Below, in pieces: positions 36,561 to 48,810 of a stretch of DNA of 64,000 bases (the first letter of the stretch is position 1; each line of letters starts with the position of its first letter). Under the pieces are notes generated by a model. The model searched no databases and was not told the origin of the DNA. It worked only from the letters and a program-made list of their open reading frames with translations. Source of the DNA: Ptiloglossa arizonensis (lineage: Eukaryota; Arthropoda; Insecta; Hymenoptera; Colletidae); contig NW_027478439.1 in assembly GCF_051014685.1 (NCBI RefSeq), positions 186,001-250,000 of the forward strand, in the 5' to 3' direction. Both the position numbers and the translations under genes were made by a program.

Positions 36561-39500
36561 CTAAGAAATGGTTGAGAAGACAAGAAATCCTTCGCACTTC
36601 TGCTGCTCCAAACGCATGACCAGAATGGCCTAGGGACAAAATACACATACCGTTGTAATCGGGAGAGTTTCTACATTCAGACGCAACAGGAATTTTTGGT
36701 CTTGGTCAATCAGTACGCGAGATATGGGAGTTTGAAACTAAGAAATGGTTGAGCAGACAACAAATTTTTCCCACTTCTGCTGCTACGAACGCTTAACCAG
36801 AAAGGCCCTGGGAAAAAATACACATACCGTTGTCATCGGGAGAGGTTCTACTTTCAGACGCAACAGGAATTTTTGGGCTTGGTCAATCCGTTCGCGAGAT
36901 ATGGGCGTTTGAAGCTAAGAAATGGTTGAGAAGGCAACAAATTTCTCGCAATTCTGCTGCTCCAAACGCTTAACCAGAGTGGCCTAGGGAAAAAATACAA
37001 ATACCGTTGTAATCGGGCTAGTTTCTACTTTCAGACGCAGCAGGAATTTTTGGGCTTGGTCAATCCGTTCGCGAGATATGGGAGTTTGAAGCTAAGAAAT
37101 GGATGAGAAGGCAACAAATTTTTCGCAATTCTGCTGCTCCAAACGCTTAACCAGAATGGCCTAGGGAAAAAATACACATACCGTTGTAATCGGGCGAGTT
37201 TCTACTTTCAGACGCAGCAGGAATTTTTGGGCTTGGTCAAACCGTACGCGAGATATGGGAGTTTGAAGCTAAGAAATGGGTAAGAAGGCAACAAATTTTG
37301 CGCACTTCTGCTGCTCCAAACGATTAACCAGAATGGCCGCGGGAATAAATACACATACCGTTGCAATCGGCAGAATTTCTACATTCAGACGCAACAGGAA
37401 TATTTGGGTTTGGACAATACGTTCGCGAGATATGGGAGTTTGAAGCTAAGAAATGGTTGAGCAGACAACAAATTTTTCGTACATCTACTGCTGCAAACGC
37501 TTAACCAGAATGGTCTAGGGAAAAAATACACATACCGTTGTAATCGGGCGAGTTTCTACTTTCAGACGCAGCAGGAATTTTTGGGCTTGGTCAAACCGTT
37601 CGCGAGATATGGGAGTTTGAAACTAAGAAATGGTTGAGCAGACAACAAATTTTTCCCACTTCTGCTGCTACAAACGCTTAACCAGAATGGCCCTGGGAAA
37701 AAAAACACATACCGTTGTCATCGGGAGAGTTTCTACTTTCAGACGCAGCACGTATTTTTGGGTTTGGTCAATCCGTTCGCGAGATATGGGAGTTTGAATC
37801 TAAGAAATGCTTGATCAGACAACAAATTTTTCCCACTTCTGCTGATCCAAACGCTTAACCACAATGGCCTAGGGGGAAAAAAAAAATACCTTTGTAATCG
37901 GAAGAGTTTCTACTTTCAGACGCAACAGGAATTTTTGGGTTCGGTCAAGCCGTTCGCGAGATATGGGAGTTTGAAGCTAAGAAATGTTTGAGCAGACAAC
38001 AAATATTTCCCACTTCTGCTGCTCCAAACGCTTAACCACAATGGCCTAGGGAAACAAATGCACATACCTTTGTAATCGGGAGAGTTTCTACTTTCAGACG
38101 CAACAGGAACTTTTGGGTTTGGACAATCCTTTCGCGAGATATGGGAGTTTGAAGTTAAGAAATGGTTGAGAAGGCAACAAATTTTTCCCAATTCTCGTGA
38201 TCCAAACGCTTAACCAGAATGGCCTAGGGAAAAATACACATACCGTTGTAATCGAGCGAGTTTCTACTTTCAGATGCTAGAGGAATTTTTGGGTTTGGTC
38301 AATCCGTTCGCGAGATATGGGAGTTTGAAGCTAAGAAATGGTTGAGCAGACAACAAATTTTTCCCACTTCTGCTGCTACAAACGCTTAAACAGAATGGCC
38401 CTGGGAAAAAATACACATACCGTTGTCATCGGGATAGTTTCTACTTTCAGACGCAGCAGGTATTTTTGGGTTTGGTCAATCCGTTCGCGAGATATGGGAG
38501 TTTGAAGCTAAGAAATGGTTGGGAAGGCAACAAATTTTGCGCATTTCTGCTGCTCCAAACGCTTAACCAGAATGGCCTAGGGAAAAATACACATACCGTT
38601 GTATTCGAGCGAGTTTCTACTATCAGATGCAAGAGGAATTTTTGGGTTTGGTCAATCCGTTCGCGAGATATGGGAGTTTGAAGCTACGAAATGGTTGAGC
38701 AGACAACAAATTTTTCCCCATTCTGCTGCTCCAAACGCTTAACCAGAATGGCCTAGGGAAAAAATACACATACCTTTGTAATCGGGAGTTTCTTCTTTCA
38801 GACGCAACAGAAATTTTTGGGCTTGGTCAATCCGTTCGCGAGATATGGGCGTTTGAAGCTAAGAAATGGTTGAGAAGGCAACAAATTTCTCGCAATTCTG
38901 TGGCTCCAAAGGCTTAACCAGAATGGCCTAGGGAAAAAATACAAATACCGTTGTAATCGGGCTAGTTTCTACTTTCAGACGCAGCAGGAATTTTTGGGCT
39001 TGGTCAATCCGTTCGCGAGATATGGGAGTTTGAAGCTAAGAAATGGTTGAGCAGACAACAAATTTTGCGCACTTCTGCTGCTCCAAACGCTTAACCAGAA
39101 TGGCCGCGGGAATAAATACACATACCGTTGCAATCGGCAGACTTTCTACATTCAGACGCAACAGGAATATTTGGGTTTGGTCAATACGTTCGCGAGATAT
39201 GGGAGTTCGAATGTAACAAATGGTTGAGAAGACAAGAAATTTTTCGCACTTCTGCTGCTCCAAACACATGACCAGAATGGCCTAGGGACAAAATACACAT
39301 ACCGTTGTAATCGGGAGAGTTTCTACATTCAGACGCAACAGGAATTTTTGGTCTTGGTCAATCAGTACGCGAGATATGGGAGTTTGAAGCTAAGAAATGG
39401 TTGAGCAGACAACAAATTTTTCGTACATCTGCTGCTGCAAACGCTTAACCAGAATGGTCTAGGGAAAAAATACACATACCGTTGTAATCGGGCGAGTTTC

Positions 39501-41588
39501 TACTTTCAGATGCAATAGTAATCTTTGGGTTTGTTCAATCCGTTCGCGAGATATGGGAGTTTGAACCTAAGAAATGGTTGAGAAGACAACAAATTTTGCG
39601 CACTTCTGCTGCTCCAAACGCTTAACCAGAGTGGCCTACGGAAGAAATACACATACCGTTGTAATCGGGCGAGTTTCTACTTTCAGACGCAGCAGGAATT
39701 TTTGGGCTTGGTCAAACCGTTCGCGAGATATGGGAGTTTGAAACTAAGAAATGGTTGAGCAGACAACAAATTTTTCCCACTTCTGCTGCTCCAAACGCTT
39801 AACCACAATTGCCTAGGGAAAAAATACACATAACTTTGTAATCGGGAGAGTTTCTACTTTCAGACGCAACAGGAATTTTTGGGTTTGGTCAATCCATTCG
39901 CGAGATATGGGAGTTTGAAGCTAAGTAATGGTTGAGCAGACAACAAATTTTTCCCAATTTTCGTGATCCAAACGCTTAACCAGAATGGCCTAGGGAAAAA
40001 TACACATACCGTTGTAATCGGGCTAGTTTCTACTTTCAGACGCAGGAGGAATTTTTGGGCTTGGTCAATCCGTTCGCGAGAAATGGGAGTTTGAAGCTAA
40101 GAAATGGTTGAGCAGACAACAAATTTTTCGTACATCTGCTGCTGCAAACGCTTAACCAGAATGGCCTAGGGAAAAAATACACATACCGTTGTAATCGGGC
40201 GAGTTTCTACTTTCAGACGCAGCAGGAATTTTTGGGCTTGGTCAAACCGTTCGCGAGATATGGGAGTTTGAAGCTAAGAAATGGTTGAGCAGACAACAAA
40301 TTTTTCGTACATCTGCTGCTGCAAACGCTTAACCAGAATGGTCTAGGGAAAAAATACACATACCGTTGTAATCGGGCGAGTTTCTACTTTCAGACGCAGC
40401 AGGAATTTTTGGGCTTGGTCAAACCGTTCGCGAGATATGGGAGTTTGAAACTAAGAAATGGTTGATCAGACAACAAATTTTTCCCACTTCTGTTGCTACA
40501 AACGCTTAACCAGAATGGCCCTGGGAAAAAATACACATACCGTTGTCATCGGGCGAGTTTCTACTTTCAGACGCAGCAGGTATTTTTGGGTTTGGTCAAT
40601 CCGTTCACGAGATATGGGAGTTTGAAGCTAAGAAATGGTTGAGCAGACAACAAATTTTTCGTACATCTGCTGCTGCAAACGCTTAACCAGAATGGTCTAG
40701 GGAAAAAATACATATACCGTTGTAATCGGGCGAGTTTCTACTTTCAGACGCAGCAGGAATTTTTGGGCTTGGTCAAACCGTTCGCGAGATATGGGAGTTT
40801 GAAACTAAGAAATGGTTGAGCAGACAACAAATTTTTCTCCATTCTGCTGCTCCAAACGCTTAACCAGATTGGCCTAGGGAAAAAATACACATACCGTTGC
40901 AATCGGGCGAGTTTCTACTTTCAGACGCAGCAGGAATTTTTGGGCTTGGTCAAACCGTTCGCGAGATATGGGAGTTTGAAGCTAAGAAATGGGTGAGAAG
41001 GCAACAAATTTTTCGCACTTCTGCTGCTCCAAACGCTTAACCAGAATGGCCTAGGGAAAAAATACACACACCTTTGTAATCGGGCGAGTTTCTACTTTCA
41101 GACGCAACAGGAATTTTTGGGTTTGGTCAATCCGTTCGCGAGATATGGGAGCTTGAAGCTAAGAAATAGTTGAGAAGACAACAAATTTTGCGCACTTCTG
41201 CTGCTCCAAACGCTTAACCAGAATGGCCGCGGGAATAAATACACATACCGTTGCAATCGGCAGACTTTCTACATTCAGACGCAACAGGAATATTTGGGTT
41301 TGGTCAATACGTTCGCGAGATATGGGAGTTTGAAGCTAAGAAATGGTTGAGCAGACAACAAATTTTTCCCAATTCTGCTGCTCCAAACGCTTAACCACAA
41401 TTGCCTAGGGAAAAAATACACATACCGTTGTAATCGGGCGAGTTTCTACTTTCAGATGCAAGAGGAATTTTTGGGTTTGGTCAATCCGTTCGCGAGATAT
41501 GGGAGTTTGAAGCTAAGAAATGGTTGAGCAGACAACAAATTTTTCTCCATTCTGCTGCTCCAAACGCTTAACCAGATTGGCCTAGGGA
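36561..41588. repeat. Satellite mosaic, enriched in GTACATC and GGTCAAACC monomers
   Basis: This region is a patchwork. A dimer with TTTTTCGTACATCTGC, GGTCTAGGG and GGGCTTGGTCAAACCG recurs near 37,470, 40,290 and 40,650, and again at 45,250. The fragment 37.78-38.19 kb is a displaced piece of the large block upstream (offset 9027 from copy A). Monomers with GCCGCGGGAATAAATAC occur near 37,340, 39,105 and 41,226. No long constant-offset copy was found by eye. Confidence 0.78.
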
Positions 41589-44500
41589 AAAAATACACAT
41601 ACCGTTGTAATCGGGCGACTTTCTACTTTGAGATGCAATAGGAATTTTTGTGTTTGGTCAACCCTTTCGCGGGATATGGGAGTTTGAAGCTAAGAAATGG
41701 TTGAGAAGACAACAAATTTTTCGCACTTCTGCTGCTACAAACGCTTATCCAGAATGGTATAGGGAAAAAATACACATACCGTTGTAATCGGGAGAGTTTC
41801 TACTTTCAGACGCAGCAGGTATTTTTGGGTTTGGTCAATCCGTTCACGAGATATGGGAGTTTGAAGCTAAGAAATGGTTGAGCAGACAACAAGTTTTTCC
41901 CACTTCTGCTGCTCCAAACGCTTAACCAGAATGGCCGCGGGAATAAATACACATAGCGTTGTAATCGGTCGAGTATCTACTTTCAGATGCAAGGGGAATT
42001 ATTGGGTTTGGTCAATCCGTTCGCGAGATATGGGAGTTTGAAGCTAAGAAATGGTTGAGCAGACAACAAATTTTTCGCACTTCTGCTGCTCCAAACGCTT
42101 AACCAGAATGGCCGCGGGAATAAATACACATACCGTTGTAATCGGTCGAGTATCTACTTTCAGATGCAAGGGGAATTTTTGGGTTTGGTCAATCCGTTCG
42201 CGAGATATGGGAGTTTGAAGCTAAGAAATGTTTGAGAAGACAACAAATTTTTCGCACTTCTGCTGCTCCAAACGTTTGACTAGAATGGCCTGGGGAAAAA
42301 ATACACATACCGTTGTAATCGGGCGAGTTTCTACTTTCAGATGCAATAGGAATTTTTGGGCTTGGTCGAACCGTTCGCGAGATATGGGAGTTTGAAACTA
42401 AGAAATGGTTGAGCAGACAACAAATTTTTCCCACTTCTGCTGCTACAAACGCTTAACCAGAATGGCCCAGGGAAAAAATACACATACCGTTGTCATCGGG
42501 AGAGTTTCTACTTTCAAACGCAGCAGGTATTTTTGGGTTTGGTCAATCCGTTCGCGATATATGGGAGTTTGAAGCTAAGAAATGGTTGGGAAGGCAACAA
42601 ATTTTGCGCACTTCTGCTGCTCCAAACGCTTAACCAGAATGGCCGCGGGAATAAATACACATACTGTTGTAATCGGTCGAGTATCTACTTTCAGATGCAA
42701 GGGGAATATCTCGGTTTGGTCAATCCGGTCGCGAGATATGGGAGTTTGAAGCTAAGAAATGGTTGAGAAGGCAACAAATTTTTCGCACTTCTGCTGCTCC
42801 AAACGCTTAACCAGAATGGCCTAGGGAAAAAATACACATACCGTTGTAATCGTACGAGTTTCTACTTTCAGACGCAACAGGAATTTTTGGCTTTGGTCAA
42901 TCCGTTCGCGAGATATGGGAGTTTGAAGCTAAGAAACGGTTGAGGAGACAACAAATTTTGCGCACTTCTACTGCTCCAAACGCTTAACCAGAATGGCCGC
43001 GGGAAAAAATACACATACCGTTGTAATCGGGCGAGTTGCTACTTTCAGATGCAATAGGAATTTTTGGGTTTGGTCAATCCGTTCGCGAGATATGGGAGTT
43101 CGAAGCTAAGAAATGGTTGAGAAGACAAGTAATTTTTCGCACTTCTGCTGCTCCAAACGCTTAACCACAATGGCCTAGGGAAAAAATACACATACCTTTG
43201 TAATCGGTAGATTCTCTACATTCAGACGCAAGAGGAATTTTTGGGGTTTGGTCAATCCGTTCGCGAGATATGGGTGTTTGAAGCTAAGAAATGGTTGAGA
43301 AGACAACAAATTTTTCGCAATTCTGCTGCTCCAAACGCTTAACCAGAATGTCCTACGGAAAAAATACACATACCGTTGTAATCGGGCGACTTCCTACTTT
43401 CAGGTGCAATAGGAATTTTTGGCATTGTTCAATCCGTTCGCGATATATGGGAGATTGAAGCTAAGAAATGGTTGGGAAGGCAACAAATTTTGCGCATTTC
43501 TGCTGCTCCAAACGCTTATCCAGAATTGCCTAGGAAAAAAATTTACCTACCGTTGTAATCGGGCGAGTTTCTACTTTCATATGCAATAGGAATTTTTGGC
43601 TTTGTTCGATCCGTTCGCGATATATGGGAGATTGAAGCTAAGAAATGGTTGGGAAGGCAACAAATTTTGCGCATTTCTGCTGCCCAAACGCTTATCCAGA
43701 ATGGCATAGGGAAAAAATACACCTACCGTTGTAATCGGGCGAGTTTCTACTCTCAGATGCAATAGGAATTTTTGGCTTTGTTCAATCCGTTCGCGAGATT
43801 TGGGAGTTCGAAGCTAAGAAATGGTTGAGAAGACAACAAATTTTCCGCACTTCTGCTGCTCCAAACGCTTAACCAGAATGGCCTAGAGAAAAAAAATACA
43901 CCAGCCTTTGTAATCGGGCGAGTTTCTACTTTCAGACGCAGCAGGAATATGTGGGTTTGGTCAGTCCGTTCGCGATATATGGGAGTTTGAAGCTAAGAAA
44001 TGGTTGGGAAGGCAACAAATTTTGCGCATACCTGCTGCTCCAAACGCTTATCCAGAATGGCCTAGGGAAAAAATATACCTACCGTTGTAATCGGGCGAGT
44101 TTCTACTTTCAGATTCAATAGGAATTTTTGGCTTTGTTCGATCCGTTCGCGATATATGGGAGATTGAAGCTAAGAAATGGTTGGGAAGGCAACAAATTTT
44201 GCGCATTTCTGCTGCTCCAAACGCTTAACCAGAATGGCCTAGGGACAAAATACAAATACCGTTGTAATCGGGCTAGTTTCTACTTTCGGACGCAGCAGGA
44301 ATTTTTGGGCTTGGTCAATCCCTTCGCGAGATATGGGGGTTTGAAGCTAAGAAATGGTTGAGCAGACAACAAATTTTTCCCACTTCTGCTGCTCCAAACG
44401 CTTAACCACAATGGCCTAGGGAAAAAAATGCACATACCTTTGTAATCGGGAGAGTTTCTACTTTCAGACGCAACAGGAATTTTTGGGTTTGGTCAAGCCG

Positions 44501-45838
44501 TTCGCTAGATATGGGAGTTTGAAGCTAAGAAATGGTTGAGCAGACAACAAATTTTTCCCAATTCTGCTGCTCCAAACGCTTAACCACAATTGCCTAGGGA
44601 AAAAATACACATACCGTTGTAATCGGGCGAGTTTCTACTTTCAGATGCAAGAGGAATTTTTGGGTTTGGTCAATCCGTTCGCGAGATATGGGAGTTTGAA
44701 GCTAAGAAATGGTTGAGCAGACAACAAATTTTTCTCCATTCTGCTGCTCCAAACGCTTAACCAGATTGGCCTAGGGAAAAAATACACATACCGTTGCAAT
44801 CGGGCGAGTTTCTACTTTCAGACGCAGCAGGAATTTTTGGGCTTGGTCAAACCGTTCGCGAGATATGGAAGTTTGAAGCTAAGAAATGGGTGAGAAGGCA
44901 ACAAATTTTTCGCACTTCTGCTGCTCCAAACGCTTAACCAGAATGGCCTAGGGAAAAAATACACACACCTTTGTAATCGGGCGAGTTTCTACTTTCAGAC
45001 GCAACAGGAATTTTTGGGTTTGGTCAATCCGTTCGCGAGATATGGGAGCTTGAAGCTAAGAAATAGTTGAGAAGACAACAAATTTTGCGCACTTCTGCTG
45101 CTCCAAACGCTTAACCAGAATGGCCGCGGGAATAAATACACATACCGTTGCAATCGGCAGACTTTCTACATTCAGACGCAACAGGAATATTTGGGTTTGG
45201 TCAATACGTTCGCGAGATATGGGAGTTTGAAGCTAAGAAATGGTTGAGCAGACAACAAATTTTTCGTACATCTGCTGCTGCAAACGCTTAACCAGAATGG
45301 TCTAGGGAAAAAATACATATACCGTTGTAATCGGGCGAGTTTCTACTTTCAGACGCAGCAGGAATTTTTGGGCTTGGTCAAACCGTTCGCGAGATATGGG
45401 AGTTTGAAACTAAGAAATGGTTGAGCAGACAACAAATTTTTCCCACTTCTGCTGCTACAAACGCTTAACCAGAATGGCCCTGGGAAAAAATACACATACC
45501 GTTGTCATCGGGAGAGTTTCTACTTTCAGACGCAGCAGGTATTTTTGGGTTTGGTCAATCCGTTCGCGAGATATGGGAGTTTGAAGCTAAGAAATGGTTG
45601 GGAAGGCAACAAATTTTGCGCATTTCTGCTGCTCCAAACGCTTAACCAGATTGGCCTAGGGAAAAAATACACATACCTTTGTAATCGGGCGCGTTTCTAC
45701 TTTCAGATGCAATAGTATCTTTGGGTTTGTTCAACCCGTTCGCGAGATATGGGAGTTTGAATCTAAGAAATGGTTGAGAAGACAACAAATTTTTCCCACT
45801 TCTGCTGCTCCAAACGCTTAACCAGAGTGGCTTACGGA
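41589..45838. repeat. 4250-bp block, copy 1 (24 monomers)
   Basis: From 41,589 to about 44,560 this aligns with copy 2 at constant offset 4250 (24 x 177 + 2). The remaining part, 44.56-45.84 kb, is made of monomers also found at 40.6-41.6 kb. Examples are CCACAATTGCCTAGG (41,402 and 44,591) and CCAGATTGGCC with TTGCAATCGGG (40,864 and 44,761). Start of similarity: CCAGATTGGCCTAGG versus CCAGAGTGGCTTACGG just upstream of the two copies. Confidence 0.9.
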
Positions 45839-48810
45839 AAAAATACACATACCGTTGTAATCGGGCGACTTTCTACTTTGAGATGCAATAGGAATTTTTG
45901 TGTTTGGTCAACCCTTTCGCGGGATATGGGAGTTTGAAGCTAAGAAATGGTTGAGAAGACAACAAATTTTTCGCACTTCTGCTGCTACAAACGCTTATCC
46001 AGAATGGTATAGGGAAAAAATACACATACCGTTGTAATCGGGAGAGTTTCTACTTTCAGACGCAGCAGGTATTTTTGGGTTTGGTCAATCCGTTCACGAG
46101 ATATGGGAGTTTGAAGCTAAGAAATGGTTGAGCAGACAACAAGTTTTTCCCACTTCTGCTGCTCCAAACGCTTAACCAGAATGGCCGCGGGAATAAATAC
46201 ACATAGCGTTGTAATCGGTCGAGTATCTACTTTCAGATGCAAGGGGAATTATTGGGTTTGGTCAATCCGTTCGCGAGATATGGGAGTTTGAAGCTAAGAA
46301 ATGGTTGAGCAGACAACAAATTTTTCGCACTTCTGCTGCTCCAAACGCTTAACCAGAATGGCCGCGGGAATAAATACACATACCGTTGTAATCGGTCGAG
46401 TATCTACTTTCAGATGCAAGGGGAATTTTTGGGTTTGGTCAATCCGTTCGCGAGATATGGGAGTTTGAAGCTAAGAAATGTTTGAGAAGACAACAAATTT
46501 TTCGCACTTCTGCTGCTCCAAACGTTTGACTAGAATGGCCTGGGGAAAAAATACACATACCGTTGTAATCGGGCGAGTTTCTACTTTCAGATGCAATAGG
46601 AATTTTTGGGCTTGGTCGAACCGTTCGCGAGATATGGGAGTTTGAAACTAAGAAATGGTTGAGCAGACAACAAATTTTTCCCACTTCTGCTGCTACAAAC
46701 GCTTAACCAGAATGGCCCAGGGAAAAAATACACATACCGTTGTCATCGGGAGAGTTTCTACTTTCAAACGCAGCAGGTATTTTTGGGTTTGGTCAATCCG
46801 TTCGCGATATATGGGAGTTTGAAGCTAAGAAATGGTTGGGAAGGCAACAAATTTTGCGCACTTCTGCTGCTCCAAACGCTTAACCAGAATGGCCGCGGGA
46901 ATAAATACACATACTGTTGTAATCGGTCGAGTATCTACTTTCAGATGCAAGGGGAATATCTCGGTTTGGTCAATCCGGTCGCGAGATATGGGAGTTTGAA
47001 GCTAAGAAATGGTTGAGAAGGCAACAAATTTTTCGCACTTCTGCTGCTCCAAACGCTTAACCAGAATGGCCTAGGGAAAAAATACACATACCGTTGTAAT
47101 CGTACGAGTTTCTACTTTCAGACGCAACAGGAATTTTTGGCTTTGGTCAATCCGTTCGCGAGATATGGGGGTTTGAAGCTAAGAAACGGTTGAGGAGACA
47201 ACAAATTTTGCGCACTTCTACTGCTCCAAACGCTTAACCAGAATGGCCGCGGGAAAAAATACACATACCGTTGTAATCGGGCGAGTTGCTACTTTCAGAT
47301 GCAATAGGAATTTTTGGGTTTGGTCAATCCGTTCGCGAGATATGGGAGTTCGAAGCTAAGAAATGGTTGAGAAGACAAGTAATTTTTCGCACTTCTGCTG
47401 CTCCAAACGCTTAACCACAATGGCCTAGGGAAAAAATACACATACCTTTGTAATCGGTAGATTCTCTACATTCAGACGCAAGAGGAATTTTTGGGGTTTG
47501 GTCAATCCGTTCGCGAGATATGGGTGTTTGAAGCTAAGAAATGGTTGAGAAGACAACAAATTTTTCGCAATTCTGCTGCTCCAAACGCTTAACCAGAATG
47601 TCCTACGGAAAAAATACACATACCGTTGTAATCGGGCGACTTCCTGCTTTCAGGTGCAATAGGAATTTTTGGCATTGTTCAATCCGTTCGCGATATATGG
47701 GAGATTGAAGCTAAGAAATGGTTGGGAAGGCAACAAATTTTGCGCATTTCTGCTGCTCCAAACGCTTATCCAGAATTGCCTAGGAAAAAAATTTACCTAC
47801 CGTTGTAATCGGGCGAGTTTCTACTTTCATATGCAATAGGAATTTTTGGCTTTGTTCGATCCGTTCGCGATATATGGGAGATTGAAGCTAAGAAATGGTT
47901 GGGAAGGCAACAAATTTTGCGCATTTCTGCTGCCCAAACGCTTATCCAGAATGGCATAGGGAAAAAATACACCTACCGTTGTAATCGGGCGAGTTTCTAC
48001 TCTCAGATGCAATAGGAATTTTTGGCTTTGTTCAATCCGTTCGCGAGATTTGGGAGTTCGAAGCTAAGAAATGGTTGAGAAGACAACAAATTTTCCGCAC
48101 TTCTGCTGCTCCAAACGCTTAACCAGAATGGCCTAGAGAAAAAAAATACACCAGCCTTTGTAATCGGGCGAGTTTCTACTTTCAGACGCAGCAGGAATAT
48201 GTGGGTTTGGTCAGTCCGTTCGCGATATATGGGAGTTTGAAGCTAAGAAATGGTTGGGAAGGCAACAAATTTTGCGCATACCTGCTGCTCCAAAGGCTTA
48301 TCCAGAATGGCCTAGGGAAAAAATATACCTACCGTTGTAATCGGGCGAGTTTCTACTTTCAGATTCAATAGGAATTTTTGGCTTTGTTCGATCCGTTCGC
48401 GATATATGGGAGATTGAAGCTAAGAAATGGTTGGGAAGGCAACAAATTTTGCGCATTTCTGCTGCTCCAAACGCTTAACCAGAATGGCCTAGGGACAAAA
48501 TACAAATACCGTTGTAATCGGGCTAGTTTCTACTTTCGGACGCAGCAGGAATTTTTGGGCTTGGTCAATCCCTTCGCGAGATATGGGGGTTTGAAGCTAA
48601 GAAATGGTTGAGCAGACAACAAATTTTTCCCACTTCTGCTGCTCCAAACGCTTAACCACAATGGCCTAGGGAAAAAAATGCACATACCTTTGTAATCGGG
48701 AGAGTTTCTACTTTCAGACGCAACAGGAATTTTTGGGTTTGGTCAAGCCGTTCGCTAGATATGGGAATTTGAAGCTAAGAAATGGTTGAGCAGACAACAA
48801 ATTTTTCCCA
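45839..48810. repeat. 4250-bp block, copy 2
   Basis: It is nearly identical to 41,589-44,560. Differences I saw are A/G at 42,920/47,170, TTCCTACTTT versus TTCCTGCTTT (47,641), CCAAACGC versus CCAAAGGC (about 48,294) and GGGAGTTTG versus GGGAATTTG (about 48,766). All unusual variants are shared, including a TTTCATATGC, a GTAGATTCTC and a GCCCAAACG monomer. Similarity ends near 48,810, at AATTCTGC versus CTTCTGC. Confidence 0.9.
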
